Positions 33,641 through 43,298 of a DNA stretch of 64,000 bases are shown here, piece by piece. Both the position numbers and the translations under genes were made by a program. How positions within the stretch are numbered: the stretch's first letter is position 1; every line of letters begins with the position of its first letter. This DNA is from Flavobacteriaceae bacterium YJPT1-3. Lineage in GTDB: Bacteria > Bacteroidota > Bacteroidia > Flavobacteriales > Flavobacteriaceae. The stretch covers positions 723,501 through 787,500 of the forward strand of contig CP123444.1 of assembly GCA_029866965.1 (NCBI GenBank). Reading direction: 5' to 3'. Under the pieces are notes generated by a model. That model was given only the letters and a program-made list of their open reading frames with translations. It searched no databases and was not told the origin of the DNA.

Positions 33641-36472
33641 ATGTCAGACCAAAAGCGCCTTTTTCTCCTTGATGCCTATGCCTTGATCTTCCGGGGTTAT
33701 TACGCCCTGATCAAAAACCCAAGAATCAACTCCAAAGGCATGGATACCTCAGCCATCATGGGTTTTGTCAACTCCCTATTCGACGTGATCAAACGGGAAC
33801 AACCGGATCATTTGGCCGTAGCCTTTGACAAAGAAGGAAGCGACGCCCGCACCGAAATGTATGAGGATTACAAGGCCAACCGGGATGAAACCCCGGAAGC
33901 CATTCGGATCGCTGTGCCCTACATTCAGAAAATCCTTAAAGCCATGCACATCCCCTGCATCGAGAAAAAAGGAGTGGAAGCGGATGACCTCATCGGCACA
34001 CTTTCCAAGCAAGCAGAAAAAGAGGGCTATCAGGTGTTTATGGTGACTCCCGATAAGGATTACGCCCAGCTGGTCAGCGAAAACATTTTTATGTACCGTC
34101 CGTCCCGCATGGGAAATGGTATTGAGATCTGGGGCATCCCGGAAGTACAAAAGAAATTTGAAGTCGAACGGCCCGAGCAGGTGATCGACTACCTGGGCAT
34201 GATGGGTGATGCCTCGGATAACATTCCCGGTCTACCCGGCGTGGGCGACAAGACCGCCAAAAAATTCATCAAGCAGTTCGGATCGCTGGAAGGGCTACTG
34301 GACAATACCGACCAGCTCAAGGGTAAGATGAAAGAAAAGGTGATCGAAAATGCAGAACTCGGTCGGATGTCTAAAAAATTAGCAACCATCAAACTCGACT
34401 GCGCGGTTACCTTTAACGCGGAAGATTACGAATTGTCTGAGCCGGATGCGGAAAAAGTACAGGAACTGTTCGAAGAATTGGAATTCCGCCGACTTAAAGA
34501 TCAATTTATAAAAATCTTTTCCGGAGAGGCCGAGAGTGGCACCCAGGTGACCAGTACGGCCACGGCTAAAAAACAAGCTACCACCACGGCCGGATCGGGG
34601 CAATTTTCCCTTTTTGGAAATGCCGGAGATACCCCGGATATCCAGGAACACTCCACCCGTAAGACCATCGAAGACACTGAGCATTTCTATCAATTGGTTT
34701 CGGAAGGGATGAGTATGAAACTCTTCCTGCAGAACCTGATGAAGCAGCCATCGGTATGCTTTGATACCGAAACTACAGGACTCAACCCGCTGACCGCGGA
34801 ACTCGTGGGAATCGCGTTTTCCTGGGAAGCCAGCAAAGGCTTCTATCTCCCTTTTCCGGAAGACCAAGCTGCTGCACAGGAGTTGATCGAACAATTGCGT
34901 CCCTTTTTCGAGTCTAAGGAGATTGAGAAAATCGGTCAAAATTTAAAGTACGACATCAAGGTTCTGGACAAGTATAAGATTAAAGTCCGCGGCCCCCTCT
35001 TCGACACCATGCTGGCCCACTACCTGATCAATCCGGATATGCGTCACAATATGGATGTGCTTAGCGAAACTTACCTCAACTACACACCCGTCTCCATCAC
35101 CGAGTTGATCGGTAAAAAAGGGAAGAACCAAAAATCGATGCGGGATGTCCCGGTGGAGGAGCAAAAAGAATACGCCGTAGAAGATGCCGACATTACTTTT
35201 CAACTCAAACAGCACTTTGCCAAAGAATTGGAAGAAGCCAAAACCCAGGACCTTTTTAAAGATATTGAAGTTCCCTTGTTGCGGGTTCTCGCCGCCATGG
35301 AGCTGGAAGGCATTAACCTGGATGTCGATTTCCTGAATTCGCTTTCGCGAAAGCTGGACGAAGACATTACCAGCCTGGAGGAACAGATCTATGCAGAGGC
35401 CGGAGAAGAGTTCAATATCGGTTCGCCCAAGCAATTGGGAGAGATCTTGTTTGACAAAATGAAGTTGGTCGACAAGCCGAAGAAAACGAAGACCGGACAA
35501 TACTCTACCGCAGAAGACGTACTTTCCTATCTGGCTAAGGACCATCCCATCGTGCAGCATGTTTTGGACTATCGGGGACTTACCAAACTGAAAAGCACCT
35601 ACGTAGACGCCCTTCCGGAACAAGTGGAGGAAAGTACGGGCCGAGTACACACGGACTATATGCAGACCGTAGCCGCTACCGGCCGACTGAGCTCCAATAA
35701 TCCCAATCTTCAGAACATCCCGATCCGCACGGAACGCGGCCGCCAGGTGCGTAAAGCCTTTATTCCCAGAGATGAGGATCATGTGTTGCTGGCCGCCGAC
35801 TATTCGCAGATCGAATTGCGGATCATCGCTGCCTTGAGTGAGGAAGAAAACATGATCGAGGCTTTTAAAAATGGAGAAGACATTCACGCCTCTACCGCGG
35901 CTAAGGTGTTCAATGTACCCATAAACGAAGTGACGAGAGAGCAACGAAGCAATGCCAAGACCGTCAACTTTGGAATCATCTATGGCGTATCTGCTTTTGG
36001 ACTGAGTAATCAAACCGATCTGTCGCGATCAGAGTCTAAAGAATTGATCGACACCTATTACAAAACCTACCCCAAACTGCGCAACTACATCAGCGATCAA
36101 GTGGACTATGCCCGCGATCATGGCTACGTTCAAACCGTACTGGGACGACGTCGTTATTTAAAGGATATCAATTCGCGAAACGCCGTTGTACGCGGTGCTG
36201 CAGAACGTAATGCCGTGAATGCGCCTATTCAGGGAAGTGCTGCAGACATTATCAAGATAGCCATGATCAATATCTACGAAGCCCTGGAAGAGCAGGAATT
36301 CAAAACCAAGATGCTGCTGCAGGTGCATGATGAATTGGTCTTCGATGTGCCTAAAGGGGAATTGGACGCGATCAAAAAACTGGTACAGGAGAAAATGGAA
36401 CAAGCCTATACTTTGGAAGTCCCCTTGGATGTTGAATTGGGCGTGGGTGAAAATTGGCTGGAAGCGCATTAA
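33641..36472 (+). CDS. polA: DNA polymerase I
   Basis: Pol I fills gaps and removes RNA primers in replication and repair. At 943 residues it has all three domains. The 5'-3' exonuclease (about 1-300) contains GVEADDLIGT and the H3TH segment GLPGVGDKTAKK. The 3'-5' proofreading domain retains its acidic residues (FDTETTGLNPL near 375), so it is probably active. The polymerase domain has DYSQIELR (about 720), the O-helix region RSNAKTVNFGIIYG and VHDELVF. An exact palindrome copy at 35341-35354 encodes LSRK in the thumb region. It is monocistronic, with its own promoter box. Confidence 0.97.
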   Translation: MSDQKRLFLLDAYALIFRGYYALIKNPRINSKGMDTSAIMGFVNSLFDVIKREQPDHLAVAFDKEGSDARTEMYEDYKANRDETPEAIRIAVPYIQKILKAMHIPCIEKKGVEADDLIGTLSKQAEKEGYQVFMVTPDKDYAQLVSENIFMYRPSRMGNGIEIWGIPEVQKKFEVERPEQVIDYLGMMGDASDNIPGLPGVGDKTAKKFIKQFGSLEGLLDNTDQLKGKMKEKVIENAELGRMSKKLATIKLDCAVTFNAEDYELSEPDAEKVQELFEELEFRRLKDQFIKIFSGEAESGTQVTSTATAKKQATTTAGSGQFSLFGNAGDTPDIQEHSTRKTIEDTEHFYQLVSEGMSMKLFLQNLMKQPSVCFDTETTGLNPLTAELVGIAFSWEASKGFYLPFPEDQAAAQELIEQLRPFFESKEIEKIGQNLKYDIKVLDKYKIKVRGPLFDTMLAHYLINPDMRHNMDVLSETYLNYTPVSITELIGKKGKNQKSMRDVPVEEQKEYAVEDADITFQLKQHFAKELEEAKTQDLFKDIEVPLLRVLAAMELEGINLDVDFLNSLSRKLDEDITSLEEQIYAEAGEEFNIGSPKQLGEILFDKMKLVDKPKKTKTGQYSTAEDVLSYLAKDHPIVQHVLDYRGLTKLKSTYVDALPEQVEESTGRVHTDYMQTVAATGRLSSNNPNLQNIPIRTERGRQVRKAFIPRDEDHVLLAADYSQIELRIIAALSEEENMIEAFKNGEDIHASTAAKVFNVPINEVTREQRSNAKTVNFGIIYGVSAFGLSNQTDLSRSESKELIDTYYKTYPKLRNYISDQVDYARDHGYVQTVLGRRRYLKDINSRNAVVRGAAERNAVNAPIQGSAADIIKIAMINIYEALEEQEFKTKMLLQVHDELVFDVPKGELDAIKKLVQEKMEQAYTLEVPLDVELGVGENWLEAH

Positions 36473-36526
36473 GCCTTTCATAATTATCTGAGGAATACTA
36501 TTTTTCCAAACCAAAGTTTAAAACTT

Positions 36527-37330
36527 ATGGCCGGAGCATTAGTTACTATCGATCGTCCTGACCGCTGCCTGAATTGTGAAAATCCCATCCTTCCTCAGGC
36601 GCAGTATTGCTTAGGCTGTGGCGCCAAAGTACAGGAATACCGCTTTACGACGAAACGACTCGTCAACGAATTCTCCGAGCGTTTTCTCAACGTAGACAAC
36701 ACCATTTTCAAAACCTACATCCACCTATTTACCCAACCGGAAGCGGTGATTGACGGGTTCCTGCACGGCTTGCGGAAACGCTACCTCAATGCCTTCAACT
36801 ACTTTGCGGTGGCCATCACCCTGTCAGGAATCATGCTCTTCTTTATGAAAAGATTCTTTCCTGAGGCGATGGAATTTGATTTTGGTGGTTTACCCGAAGA
36901 CCAGATCAATCCACAGATGGAGTCTATTATGGAGTATCAGTCGCTGCTCTATTTCGCGACGGTTCCTATTCTCGCCTTGTTGGGATGGGCGGTTTGGAAA
37001 TACAGAAAAGAGCATAACTATGCCGAACAACTCATCATTCAGCTGTACACCTATTCTCATTGTGCGATCAATGCAGCCATTTTGGGGGTGCTTTTGTTGT
37101 TTTCAGGTTTGCCCTGGATGACCATATCTATGTTTCTCACTCCCTTCTATGTTCTCTACAACGCTTATGTATATAAACGCTTGTATCAACTCCCCTTCTC
37201 TGAAATTACAGCACGAACGCTGATCTTTATCCTGATTGGGGTTGGCTCGTATATTGGGCTCATATTTCTGGGAATAGTTTGTACGCTACTGTACTTCTTT
37301 ATCACTCAGTCAGGCCCATTTGCCGGCTAG
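36527..37330 (+). CDS. DUF3667 membrane protein with N-terminal zinc ribbon
   Basis: A 267-residue protein of the DUF3667 family. The N-terminus has a four-cysteine zinc ribbon, CLNC...CLGC, at about residues 17-36. A soluble helical segment follows (FTTKRLVNEFSERFLN), then about four or five hydrophobic helices between 95 and 262. The function is unknown. It is 54 bases downstream of polA and convergent with the DUF5916 gene. Confidence 0.85.
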   Translation: MAGALVTIDRPDRCLNCENPILPQAQYCLGCGAKVQEYRFTTKRLVNEFSERFLNVDNTIFKTYIHLFTQPEAVIDGFLHGLRKRYLNAFNYFAVAITLSGIMLFFMKRFFPEAMEFDFGGLPEDQINPQMESIMEYQSLLYFATVPILALLGWAVWKYRKEHNYAEQLIIQLYTYSHCAINAAILGVLLLFSGLPWMTISMFLTPFYVLYNAYVYKRLYQLPFSEITARTLIFILIGVGSYIGLIFLGIVCTLLYFFITQSGPFAG

Positions 37331-37355
37331 CGACTTTAAGGTAAACGGTCATCCT

Positions 37356-40028
37356 TTAGAGTACAAATCGATAGGTCCACTTAATTAAAAAAGTATTCCT
37401 GATCTGCTGGTCAAAGATCACGTTGTTTGCCGCATCAAAAAGTCCGTCATCAATACTGCTTAAACCCTCGATCCCCTGAGACCAAACAAAGAAAAGCTCA
37501 GACCCGGGAATGTATTCCCAGCGGGCCACTAAATTGGACCGGAACTGCACAAAATTCAAGTCGGGATTATTGAAGCTGTAGTCGGTGATCCCATCCGTGT
37601 CTTCGTCCACCTCATACCGACCATTGGCAAAATTGATCTGATCATCCGTGTACAGGGTAACCCGCTCGTTTAAATCTTCAGCTATTGGATTATTGACAAA
37701 ATTAAAGTCATTGTATCTCGCCTTGAATATAAAAGGCTGCCCATAGTACTGTATGGTCAAATTGGGATTGATGCTGTAGTTCACCCGTAAGGTCATGCTC
37801 AGACTTTCATTGTCGATATTACCCAGAATATACCGCTGCGTATCTCCAAAAGCCTGCTGACTTACATACTGAGTTTTATTGGGATTGATTTCGTACTCAT
37901 TGATCAGGGAAAGACTTAAGGCATCCAGGGGCTGATAAAAGAAGCGCAACACGTAACGTTGAAAGGAAAAATTGTCCTGACGGGCCTGCGAATACACGTA
38001 GCCGGCGTGCATATTGAACTTCTTACGAGCGTCCGTTCCGGAAAAGAGAAATACAAAATTCTCATCGCTAAAACGCCATCGCGGACCGCCTCTCAAAAAT
38101 GAGTTAATAAAAATTCTGGGCTTATGGGCAGCTCCGGCTTCTGACCACCAGTTATTTTTCCAATTCACATATCCGTTAACTTCGTACTGGATGCGGTTGT
38201 AATTTCCCTCAAAGTCAAATTCAGTGAACTGACTGAATCCTAGATTGGCCTGGCGAAACCAGCTGCTAGATTTGTTCCAGAGGCGCCTTATATTGGCGTA
38301 TTGCCGCCATTGATCGGCAGAACGCAAAAATCCAATATCATTCAGTTCCAGTTCGGGGCTCCTAAAATTACCTCCCAGATTATAACGCCAGTCCCCGCTC
38401 TCCCGACCGATCTCGAAGTTTCCACCGGTTCCCATTAAGTCAGTTCGCGTAGGATCGACCTCCACATGACTGGCATCCTCCCGTTGAAAAAGATGGGTAA
38501 TGGAACGTTGGGTCAACGCAATGGCTTCTTCACTCCCGCGAACATTACTCATCAATGCCCGCCCTTCCACATAGTACTTACGGTTCTTCCAGTTGTGACG
38601 AAAGTCTAATCCGGCAGAGTAGGCCTGGGTGTGTAAAAAAGAGACTTCTTCTTCAATATTTCGATGAGTTGCGGTAAAGATCCCACCAATAAAGGAGTTA
38701 CGATCGTTAAAGTCTTTTTGAACTCTTCCCACAAAATAGTTCGTTAAGGGTTCGACCAGTTCGCGTCGCTCCTCTCCAGGCTCATCCAGCCCTTCCAGCA
38801 CATCTTCACGCGTATCCAATTCAATGGTTCCAAATTCCCGGGCCGTGACGCTTTCTAAGACGCCTACGGTCCATCCGTCTTTAGTCTTCCCGCTGAATTT
38901 AGCCGCTCCCAGAATAGTAGTATTGTTCGGGATGTCCTGATACTCGCCTCTGCTTCCATCCGCTGTAGTAAATCCTTGTGGAGTCCGTCCAATTCGTCGG
39001 GAAAAGAATAAATTATCAGCTCCTCCGCCTACGCGAAAGTCAAACACATTTTTGTTTTCCACAAAAAAAGGTCGGCGTTCCTGAAAGAAGATCTCAAAGC
39101 CATCCAAAGCGATCGCTCCGGGATCCGCATCCACCTGTCCAAAGTCCGGATTTACGGTCAGATCAAGGGTCAAATCATTGGTCACCCCAATCTTGGCATC
39201 CAGGCCTCCATTGAGTTTAAAGTTATCCCCATCCCGAAATGGATTCCCTTCCTGAGCCTCAAAGGTGTCGTACTGAACCAATCCGTAGGGCTGGATCTCC
39301 AATTGCTTTTGGGGTTTAATGCCTTTAATGCCACGCAAGATCCCAAACTCACTGACCCAGCCTGGTGGATTGGCTGGAAGTGGCTGCCAGGTAGAACGCT
39401 CTTCATTGGCAAAATAGCGGCGTGTGGATTGAATGCCCCACTCTTGCTCCTCGTTGTTTCCAAAGCGAAGCTGGCTCAAGGGTATACGCATCTCAGCCAC
39501 CCAGCCTTCGGATACTTCGGCCGTAGCTAAATACCAAATGGGGTTCCAACTGGAATCAAAATTCCCATTGTTAGAGATGAATTCATCGCCCTTTACTCCT
39601 GAAGCAGAAGCCGTAAACGAAAAACCGGTACGGTCATCATTGAAACTGTCTATATTCAATTCAACCCAGTCCCCCGGAAAATCATCACGCCTTCCCAGGC
39701 GCTTCTCCAGTTTAGTCTTGTCACTTTCCAGGCAGAGAAAAGCCACATAAAGGTTTTTGGCATCGTAGGTTATTTTCATTTGGGTTTGCTGTGTAGGTGG
39801 AGTACCTACATCAGGCTGAAATTCGACGTAGTCTGAAGACCAGTCTACTACTTCCCAAGCGGCATCATCGAGCACTCCATCAATAGTAGGCGGCTCTTGA
39901 TTACCTATAGAAGCCGTCGTATAAACGCGCTTGGCAATAGTTGCGGTGCTGTCGATTTGTGCGAATAAAGAAGTTGTGAAAAGAGCAATACCCAGAAACA
40001 AGATCTGCCCACTTGTTTTGATTGACAT
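37356..40028 (-). CDS. DUF5916 outer-membrane protein with CBM9-like domain
   Basis: An 890-residue exported protein. A signal peptide (about 1-23) is followed by a carbohydrate-binding family 9-like beta-sandwich (about 38-225, with EPPTIDGVLDDAAWEVVDW and DAKNLYVAFLCLE). A long C-terminal region (about 240-890) has alternating beta-strands rich in aromatic residues and ends in a terminal aromatic/hydrophobic strand (FLIKWTYRFVL), typical of an outer-membrane beta-barrel. DUF5916 proteins are common in Bacteroidota, often near peptidases; their function is not established. An unusual 18-bp perfect palindrome lies just upstream of the start. Confidence 0.88.
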   Translation of the reverse strand: MSIKTSGQILFLGIALFTTSLFAQIDSTATIAKRVYTTASIGNQEPPTIDGVLDDAAWEVVDWSSDYVEFQPDVGTPPTQQTQMKITYDAKNLYVAFLCLESDKTKLEKRLGRRDDFPGDWVELNIDSFNDDRTGFSFTASASGVKGDEFISNNGNFDSSWNPIWYLATAEVSEGWVAEMRIPLSQLRFGNNEEQEWGIQSTRRYFANEERSTWQPLPANPPGWVSEFGILRGIKGIKPQKQLEIQPYGLVQYDTFEAQEGNPFRDGDNFKLNGGLDAKIGVTNDLTLDLTVNPDFGQVDADPGAIALDGFEIFFQERRPFFVENKNVFDFRVGGGADNLFFSRRIGRTPQGFTTADGSRGEYQDIPNNTTILGAAKFSGKTKDGWTVGVLESVTAREFGTIELDTREDVLEGLDEPGEERRELVEPLTNYFVGRVQKDFNDRNSFIGGIFTATHRNIEEEVSFLHTQAYSAGLDFRHNWKNRKYYVEGRALMSNVRGSEEAIALTQRSITHLFQREDASHVEVDPTRTDLMGTGGNFEIGRESGDWRYNLGGNFRSPELELNDIGFLRSADQWRQYANIRRLWNKSSSWFRQANLGFSQFTEFDFEGNYNRIQYEVNGYVNWKNNWWSEAGAAHKPRIFINSFLRGGPRWRFSDENFVFLFSGTDARKKFNMHAGYVYSQARQDNFSFQRYVLRFFYQPLDALSLSLINEYEINPNKTQYVSQQAFGDTQRYILGNIDNESLSMTLRVNYSINPNLTIQYYGQPFIFKARYNDFNFVNNPIAEDLNERVTLYTDDQINFANGRYEVDEDTDGITDYSFNNPDLNFVQFRSNLVARWEYIPGSELFFVWSQGIEGLSSIDDGLFDAANNVIFDQQIRNTFLIKWTYRFVL

Positions 40029-40045
40029 GAATGGTTGGTTTGATT

Positions 40046-40063
40046 ATAAAGACGCGTCTTTAT
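40046..40063. promoter_or_regulatory. 18-bp perfect palindrome upstream of the DUF5916 gene
   Basis: ATAAAGACGCGTCTTTAT is its own reverse complement, without a spacer. It lies 17 bases before the ATG at 40028. With no loop it makes a poor RNA hairpin and a better site for a dimeric regulator. The binding factor is unknown. Confidence 0.55.
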
Positions 40064-40240
40064 CCGCTACGTGTCAAAAAGATCATTTTTTTATGAAAAC
40101 CTTAACTTTTCAGCACCACTTTTTAAAACGAAGATCCTCCTTTTTCAAGGCATCCGTTCAAAAATCCGCCTCAACATATCGTGCTCTATGACCGCTGAGG
40201 AACAGGAAGTAAAAGACTGTAAAATATTGTAGTTTCGGTA
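40064..40240. other. Gene-free part of the DUF5916/rplM divergent region
   Basis: The divergent region of 312 bases (40029-40340) holds the palindrome, the rplM promoter and the rplM leader. The part between them contains no recognisable gene, RNA or repeat. Confidence 0.55.
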
Positions 40241-40271
40241 TTTGCCAATACCAGATATAGTTGTACATTTG
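40241..40271 (+). promoter_or_regulatory. Promoter of rplM-rpsI
   Basis: TTTG (40241-40244), exactly 19 bases, then TACATTTG (40264-40271). This is a full match to the Bacteroidetes promoter and gives a leader of about 65 bases. Confidence 0.88.
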
Positions 40272-40283
40272 CACCCCTGTTTT

Positions 40284-40312
40284 CCCGATTGTTTGATCGG
40301 GGAGCAGGAAAT
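40284..40312 (+). promoter_or_regulatory. Leader hairpin before rplM
   Basis: CCCGAT..ATCGGG forms a stem with a short loop in the rplM leader, followed by AGCAGGAAATGG. Ribosomal protein leaders are often autoregulatory, so this may bind L13. That is inference only; no family was recognised. Confidence 0.4.
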
Positions 40313-40340
40313 GGAATGTTTAATCGATAAATAAATTAGT

Positions 40341-40796
40341 GTGGACACATTAAGTTACAAAACAGTATCTGCCAACAAAGCCACTGTAAACAAGGAGTGG
40401 GTTGTTGTAGATGTTGAAGGACAAGCTTTAGGCCGTGTTTCTTCCGTAATTGCCAGTCTTTTACGCGGAAAACGCAAGCCGAACTACACCCCACACGTTG
40501 ATTGCGGAGATAACGTCATTGTTATCAATGCAGACAAGATCAACTTATCGGGTAACAAATGGGAGGCGAAAACATACATTCGCCACACCGGTTATCCGGG
40601 TGGACAGCGCAGTGCGACAGCAAATGAGGTATTTGCTAAATCGCCTGAGCAGTTAGTAGAAAAAGCAGTGAAAGGCATGTTGCCTAAAACGAAATTGGGT
40701 AGTGCTCTTTTTCGCAATCTAAAAGTGTATGCGGGTGCAGAGCACGCTCAAGAAGCTCAAAAGCCGCGAGTAATCAACTTAAACGAATTTAAGTAA
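40341..40796 (+). CDS. rplM: 50S ribosomal protein L13 (GTG start)
   Basis: L13 is an early-assembly protein of the large ribosomal subunit. The 151 residues include the conserved [42 protein letters not shown] and GMLPKTKLG segments. Translation starts at GTG 40341, since the conserved N-terminus ([10 protein letters not shown]) begins immediately after it and there is no ATG in a suitable place. The stop overlaps the rpsI start by one base (TAATG), so the two are translationally coupled. Confidence 0.97.
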   Translation: MDTLSYKTVSANKATVNKEWVVVDVEGQALGRVSSVIASLLRGKRKPNYTPHVDCGDNVIVINADKINLSGNKWEAKTYIRHTGYPGGQRSATANEVFAKSPEQLVEKAVKGMLPKTKLGSALFRNLKVYAGAEHAQEAQKPRVINLNEFK

Positions 40797-41182
40797 TGGA
40801 AGTTATTCACAAAATTGGCCGTCGCAAGACTGCTGTAGCTCGTGTTTATGTGGCTCCCGGAAAAGGGAAGATCACCGTAAACAAGAAAGACATGGATGCT
40901 TACTTCCCTACTGCAACTTTAAGATACAAAGTGAACCAGCCGTTGGCAATGACCAACAATGAGGGGGCTTTTGATATTAAAGTAAATGTTTTTGGTGGTG
41001 GAAATACGGGACAGGCTGAGGCCGTTCGTCTTGCGCTCTCTAGAGCCATGTGCGAATTGGACGCTGAAAACCGTGCCATCCTGAAACCAGAAGGTCTTCT
41101 TACTCGTGATCCACGAATGGTGGAGCGTAAGAAGTTCGGGCAGAAGAAAGCACGTAAGAAATTCCAGTTCTCTAAACGTTAA
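40796..41182 (+). CDS. rpsI: 30S ribosomal protein S9
   Basis: S9 is a small-subunit protein whose C-terminal tail reaches the decoding-site tRNA. All 128 residues are typical: [15 protein letters not shown] at the start, [18 protein letters not shown] in the middle, and the basic tail ending [12 protein letters not shown]. The start codon overlaps the rplM stop. Confidence 0.97.
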   Translation: MEVIHKIGRRKTAVARVYVAPGKGKITVNKKDMDAYFPTATLRYKVNQPLAMTNNEGAFDIKVNVFGGGNTGQAEAVRLALSRAMCELDAENRAILKPEGLLTRDPRMVERKKFGQKKARKKFQFSKR

Positions 41183-41194
41183 TTGGACCTTTAC

Positions 41195-41342
41195 GATCAT
41201 CAGTGTATGATCACTCAATTAAAATAATAATCAGCATACTAGCTATGCACCGTTAGTTTAGCATCTAAATAATCAAGGCGATACGCACCGGCGATGACCA
41301 CTTGAATATTGCGATTACAAACAGAACGTAAACTAAATTACA
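41195..41342 (+). promoter_or_regulatory. rpsB leader region with two hairpins
   Basis: The 160-base gap before rpsB contains GATCAT-CAGTGT-ATGATC (41195-41212) and GCATA-CTAGC-TATGC (41234-41248), neither followed by a T-run. This may be a regulatory leader for rpsB, or an ordinary promoter region. No clear TAnnTTTG box was seen. Confidence 0.3.
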
Positions 41343-42203
41343 ATGGCAAATAACATCAAAGTAAAAGATTTACTGGACGCTGGAGTTCACTTTGGTCACC
41401 TGACCAGACGTTGGGATCCAAACATGGCGCCATACATCTACATGGAGCGCAATGGCATCCATATTATTAACCTGTACAAAACCGTAGCGAAAATTGAAGA
41501 AGCACAAGCGGCTCTTCACAAGATCGCTGCTTCCGGAAGAAAGATCCTTTTTGTAGCTACCAAGAAACAAGCAAAAGAGATTGTTGCAGACAAAGCAGAA
41601 AAGGCGAATATGCCGTATATCACTGAGCGCTGGCCCGGTGGTATGTTGACCAACTTTGTAACTATCCGTAAAGCGGTTAAGAAAATGCAGATGGTAGACC
41701 GCATGAAACAAGACGGTCGTTTTGATACCCTTTCAAAGAAAGAGCAATTGCAGGTTAACCGTATGCGCGATAAACTGGATAAGAACTTAGGTTCTATTGC
41801 AGATATGACCCGCCTTCCAGCAGCCCTTTTCATTGTAGACATCAAGCGTGAGCACATCGCGGTTAAAGAAGCACAGAAATTAAACATTCCAATCTTCGCA
41901 ATGGTTGACACCAATTCTGACCCTCGTGAGGTCGATTATGTCATCCCTTCTAATGACGATGCTTCTAAATCGATCGAGAACATCATGACTCATGTCACCG
42001 ATGCCGTAATTGCCGGTCTTGCGGAACGCAAGTCAGGTAAAGACAAAGAGAAGGACGGTGACGATGCTCCAAAGAAAGCCAAGAAATCAGAGGCTAAAAA
42101 GGAGGAGAAAGCCGCTAAAGCAGAAAAAGCACCTAAAAAAGCGAAAGCGAGAAAAGAGGAGCCTGCAAAAGCTACTGCACCAGCCGGAGACGAAGAAGAG
42201 TAA
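41343..42203 (+). CDS. rpsB: 30S ribosomal protein S2
   Basis: S2 sits on the back of the small ribosomal subunit and is needed for S1 binding. The core (1-225) is conserved: LLDAGVHFGHLTRRWDP, FVATKKQAKEIV, ERWPGGMLTNF and NSDPREVDYVIPSNDD. A C-terminal extension of about 60 residues, rich in Lys, Ala and Glu (230-286), is extra to the bacterial core but common in Bacteroidota. It precedes tsf. Confidence 0.97.
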   Translation: MANNIKVKDLLDAGVHFGHLTRRWDPNMAPYIYMERNGIHIINLYKTVAKIEEAQAALHKIAASGRKILFVATKKQAKEIVADKAEKANMPYITERWPGGMLTNFVTIRKAVKKMQMVDRMKQDGRFDTLSKKEQLQVNRMRDKLDKNLGSIADMTRLPAALFIVDIKREHIAVKEAQKLNIPIFAMVDTNSDPREVDYVIPSNDDASKSIENIMTHVTDAVIAGLAERKSGKDKEKDGDDAPKKAKKSEAKKEEKAAKAEKAPKKAKARKEEPAKATAPAGDEEE

Positions 42204-42224
42204 ATCGATATTTAACAGCAAAAG

Positions 42225-42269
42225 AGTCGTTTGGTGCCGCATTTCATTATCGCCTGAACGACTTTTTTT
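42225..42269 (+). terminator. Terminator-like hairpin between rpsB and tsf
   Basis: AGTCGTT (42225-42231) pairs with AACGACT (42257-42263), with an inner GGTG/CGCC pairing in the 25-base loop, followed by a seven-T run. Position between two co-regulated genes suggests partial termination that lowers tsf relative to rpsB, or a separate tsf promoter. Confidence 0.65.
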
Positions 42270-42289
42270 ATACCAAAACATACATTAAA

Positions 42290-43111
42290 ATGGCAAAAAT
42301 AACAGCCGCAGAAGTAAACAAACTAAGAAAGACTACCGGAGCCGGTATGATGGATTGTAAAAAAGCATTGGTGGAAGCCGATGGTGATTTTGACAAGGCT
42401 ATCGAAATCCTTCGTAAGAAAGGACAAAAGATTGCTGCCAAACGCGCTGATCGTGATTCTTCAGAAGGCGCCGTTATCGCTAAAGTGAATGAGGCCGCCA
42501 ATAAAGGCGTGATCGTTTCTTTAAACTGTGAAACTGATTTTGTTGCTAAAAATGACTCTTTTGTAGACATGGCTCAGCAATTGGCAGAAATCGCTTTGGA
42601 TACGAGCTCTAAGGAAGAACTTTTATCTAAAGATTTTGGAGGCATAACCGTGGCCGAAAAACTTACCGAACAAACCGGAGTCATTGGCGAGAAAATCGAA
42701 ATCGGTGATTTCCGAACGCTGGAAGCGCCATTTGTAGGCTCTTACATTCACGCTGGAAATAAAATCGCTGTTCTCACCGGCTTATCTCAAGCAGGTGACA
42801 ACGCTGAGGAAGTAGCTAAGGATGTAGCCATGCAGGCCGCTGCAATGAATCCTGTAGCTTTGAATGAAGAGGGTGTCGATCAGTCGACCATCGATAAAGA
42901 AATCGAGATCGCTAAAGACCAACTTCGTCAGGAAGGTAAGCCGGAAGCTATGCTTGATAATATTGCTAAAGGTAAAATCAAGCGGTTCTTTAAAGACAAT
43001 ACCCTGGTTAATCAGGATTTCATTAAAGACAGTAAACAAAGCGTAAGTCAATACGTTAAAAGTAACGCCAACGCAGAGGTTGTTGCTTTTGAGCGTGTCG
43101 CTTTAGGCTAA
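42290..43111 (+). CDS. tsf: Translation elongation factor Ts
   Basis: EF-Ts exchanges GDP for GTP on EF-Tu. The 273-residue protein opens with the UBA-like domain (AAEVNKLRKTTGAGMMDCKKAL). It contains the conserved CETDFVAKNDSF segment that contacts EF-Tu and ends with the second dimerisation half (GKIKRFFKDNTLVNQDFIKD). It follows rpsB, the usual arrangement, and is closed by a strong terminator. Confidence 0.96.
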   Translation: MAKITAAEVNKLRKTTGAGMMDCKKALVEADGDFDKAIEILRKKGQKIAAKRADRDSSEGAVIAKVNEAANKGVIVSLNCETDFVAKNDSFVDMAQQLAEIALDTSSKEELLSKDFGGITVAEKLTEQTGVIGEKIEIGDFRTLEAPFVGSYIHAGNKIAVLTGLSQAGDNAEEVAKDVAMQAAAMNPVALNEEGVDQSTIDKEIEIAKDQLRQEGKPEAMLDNIAKGKIKRFFKDNTLVNQDFIKDSKQSVSQYVKSNANAEVVAFERVALG

Positions 43112-43145
43112 TCACATACTTCCCTTAAGGAATATTAGGGAAACT

Positions 43146-43178
43146 AAACCCGCTCTCCAATGGAGAGCGGGTTTTTTT
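43146..43178 (+). terminator. Terminator after tsf
   Basis: CCCGCTCTCC pairs with GGAGAGCGGG (43149-43171), flanked by AAA and a T7 run. Confidence 0.92.
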
Positions 43179-43217
43179 ATTGGTTAGGCTTCTATCCTTT
43201 ACAGCCTTCTATTCATT

Positions 43218-43225
43218 TATTTTTG
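43218..43225 (+). promoter_or_regulatory. Candidate promoter box of pyrH
   Basis: TATTTTTG matches TAnnTTTG and lies about 73 bases before the pyrH ATG. No -33 TTTG is evident. Confidence 0.4.
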
Positions 43226-43298
43226 CCTGATAAACCTAATAATTTCCTAATTTTACGCGGCTTTCGTTCACGCTGTTCGAGCTGTCAATTCCCACAAC

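Noticed and set aside
42010-42288. Lysine-rich plus-strand frame overlapping the end of rpsB
   Set aside because: It is a shifted reading of the A-rich 3' end of rpsB and continues through the terminator.
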